Part shown: piece by piece, positions 18,189-27,038 of the stretch
Layout: each line of letters starts with the position of its first letter
Numbering within the stretch: the first letter of the stretch is position 1
Assembly: GCF_002355435.1 (NCBI RefSeq)
Contig: NZ_AP017313.1
Coordinates: 2,666,001-2,730,000, forward strand
DNA from: Mucilaginibacter gotjawali
GTDB taxonomy: Bacteria; Bacteroidota; Bacteroidia; Sphingobacteriales; Sphingobacteriaceae
Direction: 5' to 3'
DNA: 64,000 nt
Notes under the pieces: model-generated
Told to the model about the DNA's origin: nothing
Database searches by the model: none
What the model saw: only the letters and a program-made list of their open reading frames with translations
Made by a program: the position numbers and the translations under genes

Positions 18189-19253
18189 ATGAAGGTTTAT
18201 ATCCGGTCAACTGCTTGTATATCGCCGCAAAACACCTTTGGCAGCGAAAGTTTTGTAGGCGAGGTTGTGGAATATCACGGGGGCCGGTTGAAAGCAATTG
18301 AGCCAGACTATAAAGCATTTGTTGATCCTAAATCGCTCAGGCGGATGAGCCATGTCATTAAAATGGGCGTTGCCGCAGCGATGGATTGCCTTGTAAAAGG
18401 TGACGTAGACATACCGGGCGCTATAATTACAGGGACAGCTTACGGGTGCCTGGAAGACACCGTAACATTTTTAACCCGGATAATTGAACAGGCTGAAGAG
18501 ATGCTTCCGCCAACGGCGTTTATCCAGTCCACCCATAATACAGTTGGTGCACAGATTGCTTTAGTGCTTAAATGCCATGCTTATAATAATACTTTTGTGC
18601 ATAAAGGCATTTCATTTGAGAGTGCGCTGCTGGATGCAATAATGCTTTTAAAGGAAAACGAAGCGGATAATATATTGGTTGGGGGAACAGATGAAATGAC
18701 CGATACCAGCTTTACCATATTAAGCCGCCTCGGCCTTTATAAGCGGATGCCATGTTCTAACTTCAACCTGTACGCAAGCGAAACAAGGGGGACAGTGGGG
18801 GGAGAGGGTGCAGCGTTTTTTTTATTGAGCGATAAAACTTCCGAAAAAAATCTTGCAGAACTTATCGCCATCCGAACTATTTATAAACCCGCCAGCATGG
18901 AAGATATCGAGAAAAAAGTACTATTATTCCTTGACGAAAATGCTTTAAAAATTAACGATATTGACCTGGTAATAACAGGTAGAAACGGTGATACAGCACA
19001 TGATAATATCTATAAGCAATTAAACCTGTCGCTTTTTAATCATGTAAATTTAGCTAATTACAAGCATTTATGCGGAGAATATCCAACATCCTCGGCATTT
19101 GCATTGTGGCTGGGTGCAAATATAATCAAAGAAGGAATTGTCCCGGAAGCTGTTGTCGAACGGAGCACTAAAAAAGTACGACCCCAAAAAATATTGGTCT
19201 ATAATCACTATCAAAAGATATACCATTCTTTAATGTTGCTTTCAGCGATATAA
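18189..19253 (+). CDS. Chain-length-factor-like ketosynthase homologue (ApeC-like)
   Basis: This 354-residue KAS-fold protein has lost its catalytic residues. The nucleophile region reads VHKGISFESALLDA, with Ser or Gly where Cys should be. The HGT region is replaced by ITGRNGDTAHDN, and the GHT region by YKHLCGEYPTSS. The fold is still recognisable from AIITGTAYGC, NILVGGTDEMT and TVGGEGAAFFLL. Such inactive homologues pair with the preceding catalytic KS and set chain length. The next dehydratase gene starts 10 bases downstream. Confidence 0.82.
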   Translation: MKVYIRSTACISPQNTFGSESFVGEVVEYHGGRLKAIEPDYKAFVDPKSLRRMSHVIKMGVAAAMDCLVKGDVDIPGAIITGTAYGCLEDTVTFLTRIIEQAEEMLPPTAFIQSTHNTVGAQIALVLKCHAYNNTFVHKGISFESALLDAIMLLKENEADNILVGGTDEMTDTSFTILSRLGLYKRMPCSNFNLYASETRGTVGGEGAAFFLLSDKTSEKNLAELIAIRTIYKPASMEDIEKKVLLFLDENALKINDIDLVITGRNGDTAHDNIYKQLNLSLFNHVNLANYKHLCGEYPTSSAFALWLGANIIKEGIVPEAVVERSTKKVRPQKILVYNHYQKIYHSLMLLSAI

Positions 19254-19263
19254 ATTTATCGGG

Positions 19264-19638
19264 ATGCTAAAAACTAACGATGCGTTATTCGGAATCAGTA
19301 AAATTGAACAGCACTACAATGCAATTAGTGCAACTATAGATATAAATAAGGATTGCGACATATTTAACGGGCATTTCCCAGGCCAGCCTGTAATACCTGG
19401 CGCCTGTATGTTACAAATAGTGAAAGAAGTATTGGAACAGGCTTTGGGTACCCCTTTGCGCTTAAAAAAAGCAGAACATTTAAAATTTTTAACGATGATT
19501 GATCCGGAAACTACGCCTTCAGCGAATTTGGATGTAGCATACAAATCTGTTTCAGAAGGCCATATTTGTATAACAGCCAAATTAGTTAAAGGAGCGGTTG
19601 TTTGTTTTAAATTTCAGGGGACATTTATTGCCGGGTGA
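19264..19638 (+). CDS. 3-hydroxyacyl-ACP dehydratase (FabZ/ApeI-like)
   Basis: This 124-residue hotdog protein has the canonical loop FNGHFPGQPVIPGACMLQIV, carrying His and the helix Glu (KEVLEQ). It removes water from 3-hydroxyacyl-ACP to give the enoyl chain. As no enoyl reductase is present in this operon, double bonds would be kept, as expected for a polyene. It is the last gene of the first plus-strand operon and meets the minus-strand ACP gene tail to tail with a single base between stops. It may form a heterodimer with the hotdog protein at 14726 (inference). Confidence 0.88.
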   Translation: MLKTNDALFGISKIEQHYNAISATIDINKDCDIFNGHFPGQPVIPGACMLQIVKEVLEQALGTPLRLKKAEHLKFLTMIDPETTPSANLDVAYKSVSEGHICITAKLVKGAVVCFKFQGTFIAG

Positions 19639-19639
19639 G

Positions 19640-19906
19640 TCATAGTTTCACCTGATGCTCCTCGATGTAATCCACCATCGTATTCACATCCACTAATATC
19701 TTTCGTCCTTCCCGGGGATCTTTAATGGTGATGCCATACTCTTTTTTTAATAAAACGATCAATTCAAGTGAATCAATGGAATCCAATCCGAGGCCGTCGC
19801 CAAATAAAGGCTCGTCATCTTTGATGTCAACAGTAGTAAGGTCTGTAAGGTTAAGGAATTGTATGATCTGGCTTTTTAACTGTTCTTTTAATGCTGCTTT
19901 ATCCAT
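19640..19906 (-). CDS. Acyl carrier protein
   Basis: This 88-residue acidic four-helix protein has the phosphopantetheine site GLGLDSIDSLELIVLL (Ser within LDSID). It is the last gene of the minus-strand DAR operon, 7 bases after the ABC permease. It resembles the ACPs that carry the aryl-polyene or DAR chains in flexirubin clusters. A second, divergent ACP lies at 28767, so the two probably serve different chains. Which chain belongs to which ACP cannot be told from sequence alone. Confidence 0.9.
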   Translation of the reverse strand: MDKAALKEQLKSQIIQFLNLTDLTTVDIKDDEPLFGDGLGLDSIDSLELIVLLKKEYGITIKDPREGRKILVDVNTMVDYIEEHQVKL

Positions 19907-19913
19907 TAGGTAG

Positions 19914-21191
19914 TTATATTAAATTCTTTCTCTTGAGCCCCAAAAACGTTGCGGCCTGCAGTAATATAGTAATAATAAACAAAGGTGCAATATTGTTTAT
20001 TATATCTTTTAGTTTTCCCCCTTCCAGAAATAAGGTATAATATGCTTCGAGGCACCAGTGCATGGGCGAGAAGTTGGCGGAGTTCCTGAAAAAGCCCTGC
20101 ATAGCAAAGCTTGGTACCATAAGCCCTCCGATAGCGGCCAATATGACGATGGAGATGGCTCCAAAGCCATTCACCTGCTCCTGTGTATCTGAAAATACGC
20201 CCACACAAATGGCATAACTTACCGCACACCAGCCGCAAATTATGGTTACCGCAAAAAGGGCCACCAGATCTGATGGTAAATTAAGTGCCGGTAATCCCAT
20301 AACCGGGAACAGCCATAGGCCTATCGAGAATATCACGGCCGCCTGAAGCATGGTTACGCAGAGATAGGTAATCTGTTTCGACACGATGGCAACCAAATAG
20401 CTGGTGGGTAGGGTTTTTAGCCGGATAAAACTGCCACTTACTTTTTCCCTTACTACACTGCCGCCTAATGACATGATGACGAAAAACATGGCAAATATTG
20501 TCCATGCGGGCACATTATGCTGGGTTGCATTTGGCGCTATATGCGTACCGCTTTTTGTGACCGGAATTTCATTAATCGCCGTTTTATTATTCAGCATTTC
20601 ATTTTCGAGATTTTCGGGCATCGGTTTTTCATTGATCGAAAAATAGAGGCTTCTTAATGTCTCCCTGCTCTCCACCAATTGCAAGGCGCTTCTTACGGCC
20701 CCTTCAACAGAAAGCCTTAAGGATTCCTGCAACACCGGGATATAATAAAGAGTAAGCGGGTCAACATTGCCCGCCGGTTTAAGCGTACCGCCCTCTAATC
20801 CAAAACTTTTTAGTGCCTTACCGGCTACATTATTTGCTTTGGCCGCTACTTTTGACGAGAAGTTTGCCGGGATGATCACCCCAAGCATCGCATCTTTCGC
20901 GTGCATGGCATCCGACATTGATTTTTCGTTTTGGTGGCCGGAAATCTGCAATACCTTGAACATGCCTATTTTATTAATGGAGGTTATCAGCCGGCTGCTA
21001 ATCTGGCCGGTATCCTGGTTGGAGATGAGTATGGGCAATTTATTTTTACTAACCAGTTGGAAAGTGCTGTTTTGTATATTGGTTACCACAATAACCAGCA
21101 TAACAGGCATAGCAAACATCAAACTAAGGCCAACTTTATCCCTCCAAAGGATTCTTATATCTTTTAATATGGTAGCCCTGAGTTTAAACAT
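19914..21191 (-). CDS. ABC-2 type permease of a pigment-cluster exporter
   Basis: This 425-residue membrane protein has an N-terminal segment (LSLMFAMPVMLVIVVTNI), then a long periplasmic loop (residues about 45-225). Five C-terminal membrane helices follow, including ALFAVTIICGWCAVSYAIC and ISIVILAAIGGLMVP, the ABC-2 / NatB/DrrB-type topology. The start overlaps the ATPase gene by 8 bases. Together they should form an exporter, probably for moving the pigment or its precursor to the outer envelope. Its frame is intact although its ATPase partner is disrupted. Confidence 0.88.
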   Translation of the reverse strand: MFKLRATILKDIRILWRDKVGLSLMFAMPVMLVIVVTNIQNSTFQLVSKNKLPILISNQDTGQISSRLITSINKIGMFKVLQISGHQNEKSMSDAMHAKDAMLGVIIPANFSSKVAAKANNVAGKALKSFGLEGGTLKPAGNVDPLTLYYIPVLQESLRLSVEGAVRSALQLVESRETLRSLYFSINEKPMPENLENEMLNNKTAINEIPVTKSGTHIAPNATQHNVPAWTIFAMFFVIMSLGGSVVREKVSGSFIRLKTLPTSYLVAIVSKQITYLCVTMLQAAVIFSIGLWLFPVMGLPALNLPSDLVALFAVTIICGWCAVSYAICVGVFSDTQEQVNGFGAISIVILAAIGGLMVPSFAMQGFFRNSANFSPMHWCLEAYYTLFLEGGKLKDIINNIAPLFIITILLQAATFLGLKRKNLI

Positions 21192-21944
21192 CGTTCCGGT
21201 AATCCTTTCCTGTTAAGTTTAAAAATAAATGTTCAAGGCTGTCCTCTTTATAATCTTTAAGCAATTCATTAAGGCTGTTATGGGCTATTATTTTGCCATC
21301 ATCAATCAAGGCAACCTGCTGGCATAAGCCTTCGGCTTCGCTTAATTGGTGCGAGGTATAAATAAGGGTAGTACCGTTTTTATTTAATTCTAAAAGATAG
21401 TTGATAATGGCATGCCTGGTTTGAACATCTACGCCAACGGTCGGTTCATCTAAAAACAATATTTCCGGCTCATGGATGACGCCAATGGCCAGGTTAACCC
21501 TGCGTTTCATACCGCCAGAGAATTTTGCACTTGTTTATTCCTTACTTCTTCCAGCCCCAATATCTGCAATAATTCATCTGTTCTATTCCTGATCGTCTTC
21601 TTGTCCAGGCCCGACCATGCGCCGAAAAATTCCATATTTTCAACCGGGCTGAGTTCCTGGTAAAAAGAAAAATCCTGAGGTACAAAACCAAAGAGGTTAT
21701 TTACCAAATTACGCTCTCTACCAATCCTGTGACCGAAAAGTTCGATTTGACCTTTGTCCGGAGCGAGTAATCCTGTCATTAAACTTATCAATGTAGTTTT
21801 ACCTGCTCCGTTAGGACCGAATAAGCCAAACCGTTCGCCTTTAGCCACTTTTAGGTTCAGATCTGAGAAAATAACACCGGAGCCTCCGGGATACCGGAAG
21901 CCCATATGCAGGATGTTGATTGCCGGGGAATTATTTATTGCCAT
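21184..21944 (-). pseudogene. ABC transporter ATPase, frameshifted at the signature motif
   Basis: Two overlapping frames together encode one ATPase of about 253 residues. The first (from 21944) holds Walker A GPNGAGKTT and the Q loop FVPQDF. It then breaks after RNKQVQ and stops. The second resumes at GGMKRRVNLA (signature) and holds Walker B ILFLDEPTVGVD and the TSHQLSEAE switch His. The break lies in an A run (T4 at 21523-21526 on the plus strand). One more A would give VQKFSGGMKRR, the expected signature. As written the protein is non-functional. The gene overlaps the BtrH-like gene upstream and the permease downstream. Confidence 0.85.
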
Positions 21945-22947
21945 TTTATTTTCTTTAAAACAAGGAAAGCCTCTTTCTCCAACTCCGCTATCTCGATCAG
22001 GTAGTTGCCCATTAAGTCGAAATCCTGCTGGCTGCTAATCCTCCCTTTGTAAATCCCGGCTGCCTGTACCGCTGCGGTACGCCACAAATCGCCTGCTTGT
22101 GTAAACATAACCGATACTGCTGCCAATCCGTTGCCGGGCAACCAGGCATCAGCTTCCTGCAAAAAAGCGGCGTAAATATAACGGAAGCCGCCGCCGCCGG
22201 TGCCTATCTCTTCCTGCATCCGCACCATTTGTGCCAGGTATGAACCCGCTTTTTGCAGGCCGAGTTTATCCCGCCATTTTTTTATTTTATTTCCCGTGCT
22301 TTTTATCCCTTTTACACCTGCAAAGCCAAAGGGTATGCCCAGCATGTTGCTCGCATTTTTTTGATCCCGCATTTAATGGCTTGTTTTATCTGTTCATCGC
22401 TAATATCAGCCCCGCGGTAAGGATAATAGATATGGCCTTTAGGTGCAAGAGCCCCCTTGGCAAAGCGAACCCTTTCCAGCTGATAACGGTCTAAAATATT
22501 GGTGCCTTCCATAATGGGGTCGCTCACCAGGTAATTTTCTTCCTCACGGCCATAAACAATTAAGTTATGGGCATTAAAATGGAAGCGATATTCTTTTGGG
22601 AAATAAGGGAGATAATATACACCCACCTGGCAACCCACCGCGTGACCATTATCAAGCGATGTGCGTAAAAATGCTTCTGCCTTTTCTGTCGAACGGAATT
22701 TTTTCCGGGTCACCGGTATGCCCAATGATTTGCATGTGCGGTTGAAAATATGCCCCGGCAATGTCCGGAAAGCGATAGCCGGACCATTGTTGATCTTCAT
22801 GAAAGGGATATGGGCAAAAAATAACCCTGCGCCTATGCCAAAGGCAAGCGGTTCGGTGATTTTGCCCTGCGAACTGATTCTTAATAAATTACTGGTAACA
22901 CCCGATTCACAATGTGCAGCCTGGCGGTGTTCGAACTCAATCTTCAT
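21935..22947 (-). pseudogene. BtrH-like (BtrH_N + DUF4872) protein, frameshifted
   Basis: The first frame (22947 to about 22360) begins with FEHRQAAHCESGVTSNLL, the BtrH N-terminal pattern with an active-site-type Cys and the later FNAHNLIVYG and YLVSDP motifs. It fits the peptidase-like fold of the butirosin protein BtrH. The second frame (to 21935) is the DUF4872 half, with EEIGTGGGGFRYIYAAFL and the terminal ELEKEAFLVL. The frames join at an A7 run (T7 at 22356-22362 on the plus strand): one extra A gives GIKKNASNML and a single protein of about 337 residues, normal for this family. BtrH moves an acyl group from a carrier protein to a small molecule, so an acyl-transfer role here is plausible. 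Confidence 0.8.
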
Positions 22948-23344
22948 GTATAGTCATATTTTTGAGTTCTTCCACCTTAACATCAAACGCGGTGGCATAT
23001 TTTTGCAGTTTTTTAGACGATAGCCGGTTAAATACTTTTGGTTTTAAATGGCGCTTGATCTGCCATTTCCAAAAGCCTGTATAATCGGCTAAAATGCCGA
23101 TGTCCATTAACCTGTATTCCATAAAGAACAACAGAGGGCTGGCATGATTGGTCAGCACTTGTTCCCTGGCTGTTTCAATCCGCTTTTCAATATCGTTCCA
23201 GGCCACATCCAGCGCTTTGATCTTTACCTCCCAGCCGCTGCTCAATGCGGTAACATATTTACCGGTATTATCCGTGGCATAACAAACCTCTTTAGTGATC
23301 TTGCCGAGCGAACTTAAATCCTGCGGCACTTTATCCTTTTTCAT
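22937..23344 (-). CDS. Conserved hypothetical protein of the DAR operon
   Basis: This 135-residue soluble protein has no signal peptide or membrane segment. It is rich in Lys and Trp (GWEVKIKALDVAWND, FWKWQIKRHLKP) and mostly helical by composition. It overlaps the BtrH-like gene by 11 bases and follows darB by 22 bases, so it belongs to the operon. I do not recognise the family. Its tight position between darB and the BtrH-like gene suggests an accessory or carrier-docking role, but there is no direct evidence. Confidence 0.7.
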   Translation of the reverse strand: MKKDKVPQDLSSLGKITKEVCYATDNTGKYVTALSSGWEVKIKALDVAWNDIEKRIETAREQVLTNHASPLLFFMEYRLMDIGILADYTGFWKWQIKRHLKPKVFNRLSSKKLQKYATAFDVKVEELKNMTIHED

Positions 23345-23366
23345 AGCGTTATCAGACTGGTGCTTT

Positions 23367-24514
23367 TTAGCAAACCGTTAGCATGGCATACATATACGAA
23401 AAACGCCCGCTTTCAGGCACGAGCAATAGTATCTTCTCGCCTTTTTTTAATTTCCCGCTTTTAAAAAGCTCGTCAATCATCAGATATACGGATGCAGCGC
23501 CCACGTTTCCAACTGTAAATAAATTCATAAACCATTTTTCATAAGGAATGCCGCCGCCATATTCCTCAATCATATCATAGATCTTGCTTTTGAAAAAATT
23601 ACTGGATATATGTGGTAAAAAATGGTCAATGTCCTTAGCTGTAAGTTCCCGCCTTTCAAAGATCTCCTTGATCTTTATACCACCCAATTTAATAATGTTG
23701 TCGCTCAGCAATGTAATATCCTGTTTGATGCTGAAGACCGATTGGGTCATGATTTCTTCCGGCGTATAGTCCATAAAGCCTTTTAACGAGCCATCTTCCA
23801 GCTTTTCGGCGCCCATATACATACAGGCATCCATCTGGTTGGCATAGGAAACACCTTCTATCCAGTCAATCCGGAGACTCAGTCCTTCTTCATTCGGTTG
23901 GTCTGTCATCAAAAAGGCCGATGCGCCGTCAGATAACATCCATCTTAAAAAGTCTTTTTGAAATGCAATGTAAGGGTTTTCTTCCATCTCTTTCAGTTTC
24001 TGTGCCTCTTCCTCAAAAACCTCCGCCACCAGCAGCCCCGAAAATCGTTCAGAACCGGTTGCGACAGCTTTTTTAACATCTCCTGCTTTGATGGCAAGGT
24101 AGGCGTATTTGAGGGCATGCATACCGGCACAGCAGACGCCCGATGGAGATACCACTTCGATACTCCCGCTCTCCGGCAACCAGCCATGTGTCATCACGCC
24201 GTGGCTCGGCAGCATCTGGTCAGGAGATGATGTACCACATGACAGCAGTTCGATCTCCTTTATTTTTCGGGATCACGGTCAAATAAAGATTTAACAGCCA
24301 ATGCGGTCATCTGGGCATTGGTATGGGTTGACTTCCGGTCTTTGGTAAGTGCATAATACCTGTTGACAATGCCGTTATTGCGCAACACGATGCTGCGTGA
24401 TTTGGATGGCCTGTTATCAATATAACCCAGGTACGATTCCATCTCATCATTTGAAACCGGTTCATTCGGAAAAAAAGCAGCAGTTTGATTTATATAAACA
24501 TTGGAGCCAGGCAT
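23367..24514 (-). pseudogene. darB: DarB-type ketosynthase (KAS III-like), frameshifted
   Basis: Two frames make one KAS III-like protein of about 382 residues. The N-terminal frame (from 24514) reads MPGSNVYINQTAAFFPNEPV and ends after RDPEK. The second continues with EIELLSCGTSSPDQ, the nucleophile PSGVCCAGMHAL, His in HFLPHISSNFF and Asn in TVGNVGAAS, a complete Cys-His-Asn triad. The break is in an A5 run (T5 at 24263-24267 on the plus strand); a sixth A restores DPEKIKEIELLSC. DarB condenses two fatty acyl units towards dialkylresorcinols. It lies 3 bases downstream of darA, the usual partner. As written, no active enzyme would be made. Confidence 0.88.
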
Positions 24515-24517
24515 ATT

Positions 24518-25423
24518 TTATCTGTTGATTACTTGTAAATAGCTTAATTTTTTTGTTTTTATTTTTTTAGATGAAAATGGTTTTAAAAAGACTGCATCCA
24601 TCGCAAGAAGAATAGGCGCTCCTAAAAACAAGGCAATAAAAAGATAATATTTAAACACAATCAGCCACGGCATTCTGTTTTTGCGTTTGGCAATAAAACT
24701 TGCCCATATTTTAAATATCGGTTTTGCCCTTGCTTCAATAAACATCAATTTGTAGTTAATCTCAACGGCTTTTTGACTCAATAACTCCTCCTGCAGGCCC
24801 TCCCATGAAGAATAGTCCAGGTGTTTGGCAATTGTTTTTCCAAATTCGCCGGTATTTGCTATATCCTCGTCCGAAATGCCCGGCTTAGGGAAAATATCAA
24901 GGTAACGCTCTTTTTTACCCGATAGCATCCAGTAAAAAATGGTAATAAAGCTTACTGCATTCGGGTGTTTATCAACCAGCGCAACATTGCCGACTAATAT
25001 TGCCCCGGCATCCTTCAACATATTTCGTACCCTGACAAACGCATTGATCCACATGTTCCTGGCAGCGCTGATAGTGATAACGGGTGTGTTCTTTAATAAA
25101 GCCTTAAACCCGGCATCCTGCAATAGGGAACTACTTGGAATACTGGGCGATAAAAACCATGGCTGGTAACCTAAAATGATCAGGTCGTAAGTTTTTTCCT
25201 TTATGCCCAATGGTGCCAATGGTTCGGGAATACCCAGCACACAAGCAGGCATTACTGAAAAAAAACGTTTGCCTGTCCACGGGAAACTATAGCCCGTAAC
25301 CGGCGTAATCACGGTTTTTTCAACGGTTGCGCCTGCTTCAACCAGCGGGGCGGTGAATGCCTCCATGATCTCACCCATCTGACCAGACTGTGTGTAATAG
25401 ATCGCCAGTATTTTTTTATGCAT
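24518..25423 (-). CDS. darA: Dialkylresorcinol condensing enzyme DarA
   Basis: This 301-residue protein starts with a flavodoxin-like segment (KKILAIYYTQSGQMGEIM) and continues with YDLIILGYQPWFLSPSIP, SAARNMWINAF and a C-terminal hydrophobic stretch (YYLFIALFLGAPILLAMDAV) that may anchor it to the membrane. This pattern is the DarA family, which acts with DarB to aromatise the condensed diketide chain to a 2,5-dialkylresorcinol. The gene directly precedes darB and is intact. It is the strongest marker that this cluster is of the flexirubin type rather than a plain aryl polyene. Confidence 0.9.
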   Translation of the reverse strand: MHKKILAIYYTQSGQMGEIMEAFTAPLVEAGATVEKTVITPVTGYSFPWTGKRFFSVMPACVLGIPEPLAPLGIKEKTYDLIILGYQPWFLSPSIPSSSLLQDAGFKALLKNTPVITISAARNMWINAFVRVRNMLKDAGAILVGNVALVDKHPNAVSFITIFYWMLSGKKERYLDIFPKPGISDEDIANTGEFGKTIAKHLDYSSWEGLQEELLSQKAVEINYKLMFIEARAKPIFKIWASFIAKRKNRMPWLIVFKYYLFIALFLGAPILLAMDAVFLKPFSSKKIKTKKLSYLQVINR

Positions 25424-25434
25424 TGGGGTGAGGG

Positions 25435-25953
25435 TTAAAAATTAGCTGCATGAAGTACTTTTGAGTTTTTGCAGTAATCAAGAATAGCATGCTGAACAAC
25501 AGGTGATAAGCCTTTAAAATTCTTTTGAATAATTAATTTATCGCTTTCAATGTCGGCATGATATTTCACTATTTTGGGGGCATGTTCTTCGATGGCCAGG
25601 CGGAGAAAATGAAATTCTGTATTCTCATTGTCAGCCAGCAATGCTGTTTCCAGCTTGATCCGCCCTTCTTTAAAAAATTTTAATCTTAGTTTGGGCTTTG
25701 CAAGCAAACCAGCCTTTTTCATTAATAAAGCTCCTTCGTATCCTTCTTTATGGCTTGTTTGCTCATCCTGAACAATATTGATTTCGTTATTTACAGCATC
25801 AAGATCACCCGACGCCATCACATTATAAAACACTGATTTCTCAAATTTCTGCTGAGCCTCGCATGTTTTTAAAAAGCCGGGACCCATAAGGAGGGTAGCA
25901 GCGAGTATAGTTTTCCATTTTATCACAATTTTTATAGCTGTCATCCTAAACAT
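25435..25953 (-). CDS. Exported protein of unknown function, first gene of the DAR operon
   Basis: This 172-residue protein has a Sec-type signal (WKTILAATLLMGPGFLKTCEAQ), so the mature protein of about 140 residues is periplasmic. It is charged and helical (residues 40-170) with no Cys pairs apart from one near the end. Similar small exported proteins of unknown role accompany darA in other Bacteroidota clusters, as I remember them. It leads the operon 11 bases before darA. Opposite it, across about 220 bases, the enoyl reductase operon starts, so this spacer should hold two divergent promoters. Confidence 0.7.
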   Translation of the reverse strand: MFRMTAIKIVIKWKTILAATLLMGPGFLKTCEAQQKFEKSVFYNVMASGDLDAVNNEINIVQDEQTSHKEGYEGALLMKKAGLLAKPKLRLKFFKEGRIKLETALLADNENTEFHFLRLAIEEHAPKIVKYHADIESDKLIIQKNFKGLSPVVQHAILDYCKNSKVLHAANF

Positions 25954-26174
25954 AAAATCTATTTTGGCCTTTATATACCCCGAATTGGCATATGGATTAA
26001 AAATGTACTATTTATTATTTATTCTGTAACATATTACTCCGGGAATTGTTACGGCATACAGCAATCATAAGTAAAAATAGATATGAACAGGCACTATGAT
26101 TTTTTTTGTGCGATTGTAGTGTTAAGGTATCACATCAAATACTGGTCGGACTGCCAGCTTTAAAGGCAATTTAA

Positions 26175-27017
26175 ATGGATAAAAAATTACAATTTTCGGG
26201 TTTGTGGGCGGTTATTTTGGGTGGTTCAAGCGGATTTGGCTTCGCCACTGTTGAAAAACTGGCGTTGCATGGGATGAACATAGCTGTTTTGTACCGCGAA
26301 ACTTCGGCTGCCGAAAAACTGCTGAAAGAAAAGTTTATAAAAATTGCCGCATCAAACGCCACAACCATATTGCCTTATAACATCAATGCGCTAGACGATC
26401 CCGGGCGGGCATCATTTATAAAAGATTTTGCCGCGTGCGCCGGTAAACATAGTGTGAAATTGCTGCTCCATAGCATTGCAAGAGGAAATTTAAAGCCACT
26501 GGTTGTCAGCCAAACAACAATTTCGGCTGTCGGCGATTTAGTGGAGGCCGATGATGTTTATAATGTGTTGTCTATTGAGGATCTACAATTGACCGCTTAT
26601 GCGATGAGCACCAGTCTGCTCGATTGGACAAGACTGTTGTTAAATGCTGAGCTTTTTCACGGCGACGGGCGAATCATTGGCCTTACCAGTGAAGGTGCAC
26701 ATAAATATTGGGAGGGGTATGCCGCTGTCTCCATGGCTAAAGCTTCTTTAGAAAGCCTTGCGCAATATATGGCAGTTGAATTTAGCACTTACGGGCTAAA
26801 AACAAATATCATACAAGCAGGTGTTACCGAAACTTCATCGTTAAAAAGGATTCCCGGAAGCGAGAAATTAATTGAAATGTGTACTAAAAGGAATCCATTT
26901 GGAAGAATGACCAAACCAAACGACGTTGCCGGTGTTATCTACCTGTTATGTACAGAGGAGTCGTTTTGGATAAACGGCTCCATAATTCATGTAGATGGCG
27001 GTGAGCATTGCAAATAG
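26175..27017 (+). CDS. Enoyl-ACP reductase-like SDR (FabI type)
   Basis: This 280-residue SDR has the cofactor motif LGGSSGFGFATVE and an active-site arrangement Tyr-x6-Lys in GYAAVSMAKASLE, typical of FabI rather than FabG. It ends with FWINGSIIHVDGGEH. The chain LLLHSIARGNLKPL matches the FabI substrate loop. It would reduce enoyl-ACP and so make saturated chains, as needed for the alkyl arms of a dialkylresorcinol. It is the first gene of the second plus-strand operon, divergent from the DAR operon. This separation of enoyl reductase from the polyene operon fits the chemistry. Confidence 0.85.
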   Translation: MDKKLQFSGLWAVILGGSSGFGFATVEKLALHGMNIAVLYRETSAAEKLLKEKFIKIAASNATTILPYNINALDDPGRASFIKDFAACAGKHSVKLLLHSIARGNLKPLVVSQTTISAVGDLVEADDVYNVLSIEDLQLTAYAMSTSLLDWTRLLLNAELFHGDGRIIGLTSEGAHKYWEGYAAVSMAKASLESLAQYMAVEFSTYGLKTNIIQAGVTETSSLKRIPGSEKLIEMCTKRNPFGRMTKPNDVAGVIYLLCTEESFWINGSIIHVDGGEHCK

Positions 27018-27038
27018 AACTATTTTTTAACAGGACAC

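Noticed and set aside
21184..24514. Programmed -1 ribosomal frameshifting at the three A runs
   Set aside because: All three need a one-base backward step, and the A7 run in the BtrH-like gene is slippery, but the darB and ATPase sites (GAAAAAT, CAAAATT) are not canonical slippery heptamers and no downstream structure stands out. Loss of a base is simpler.
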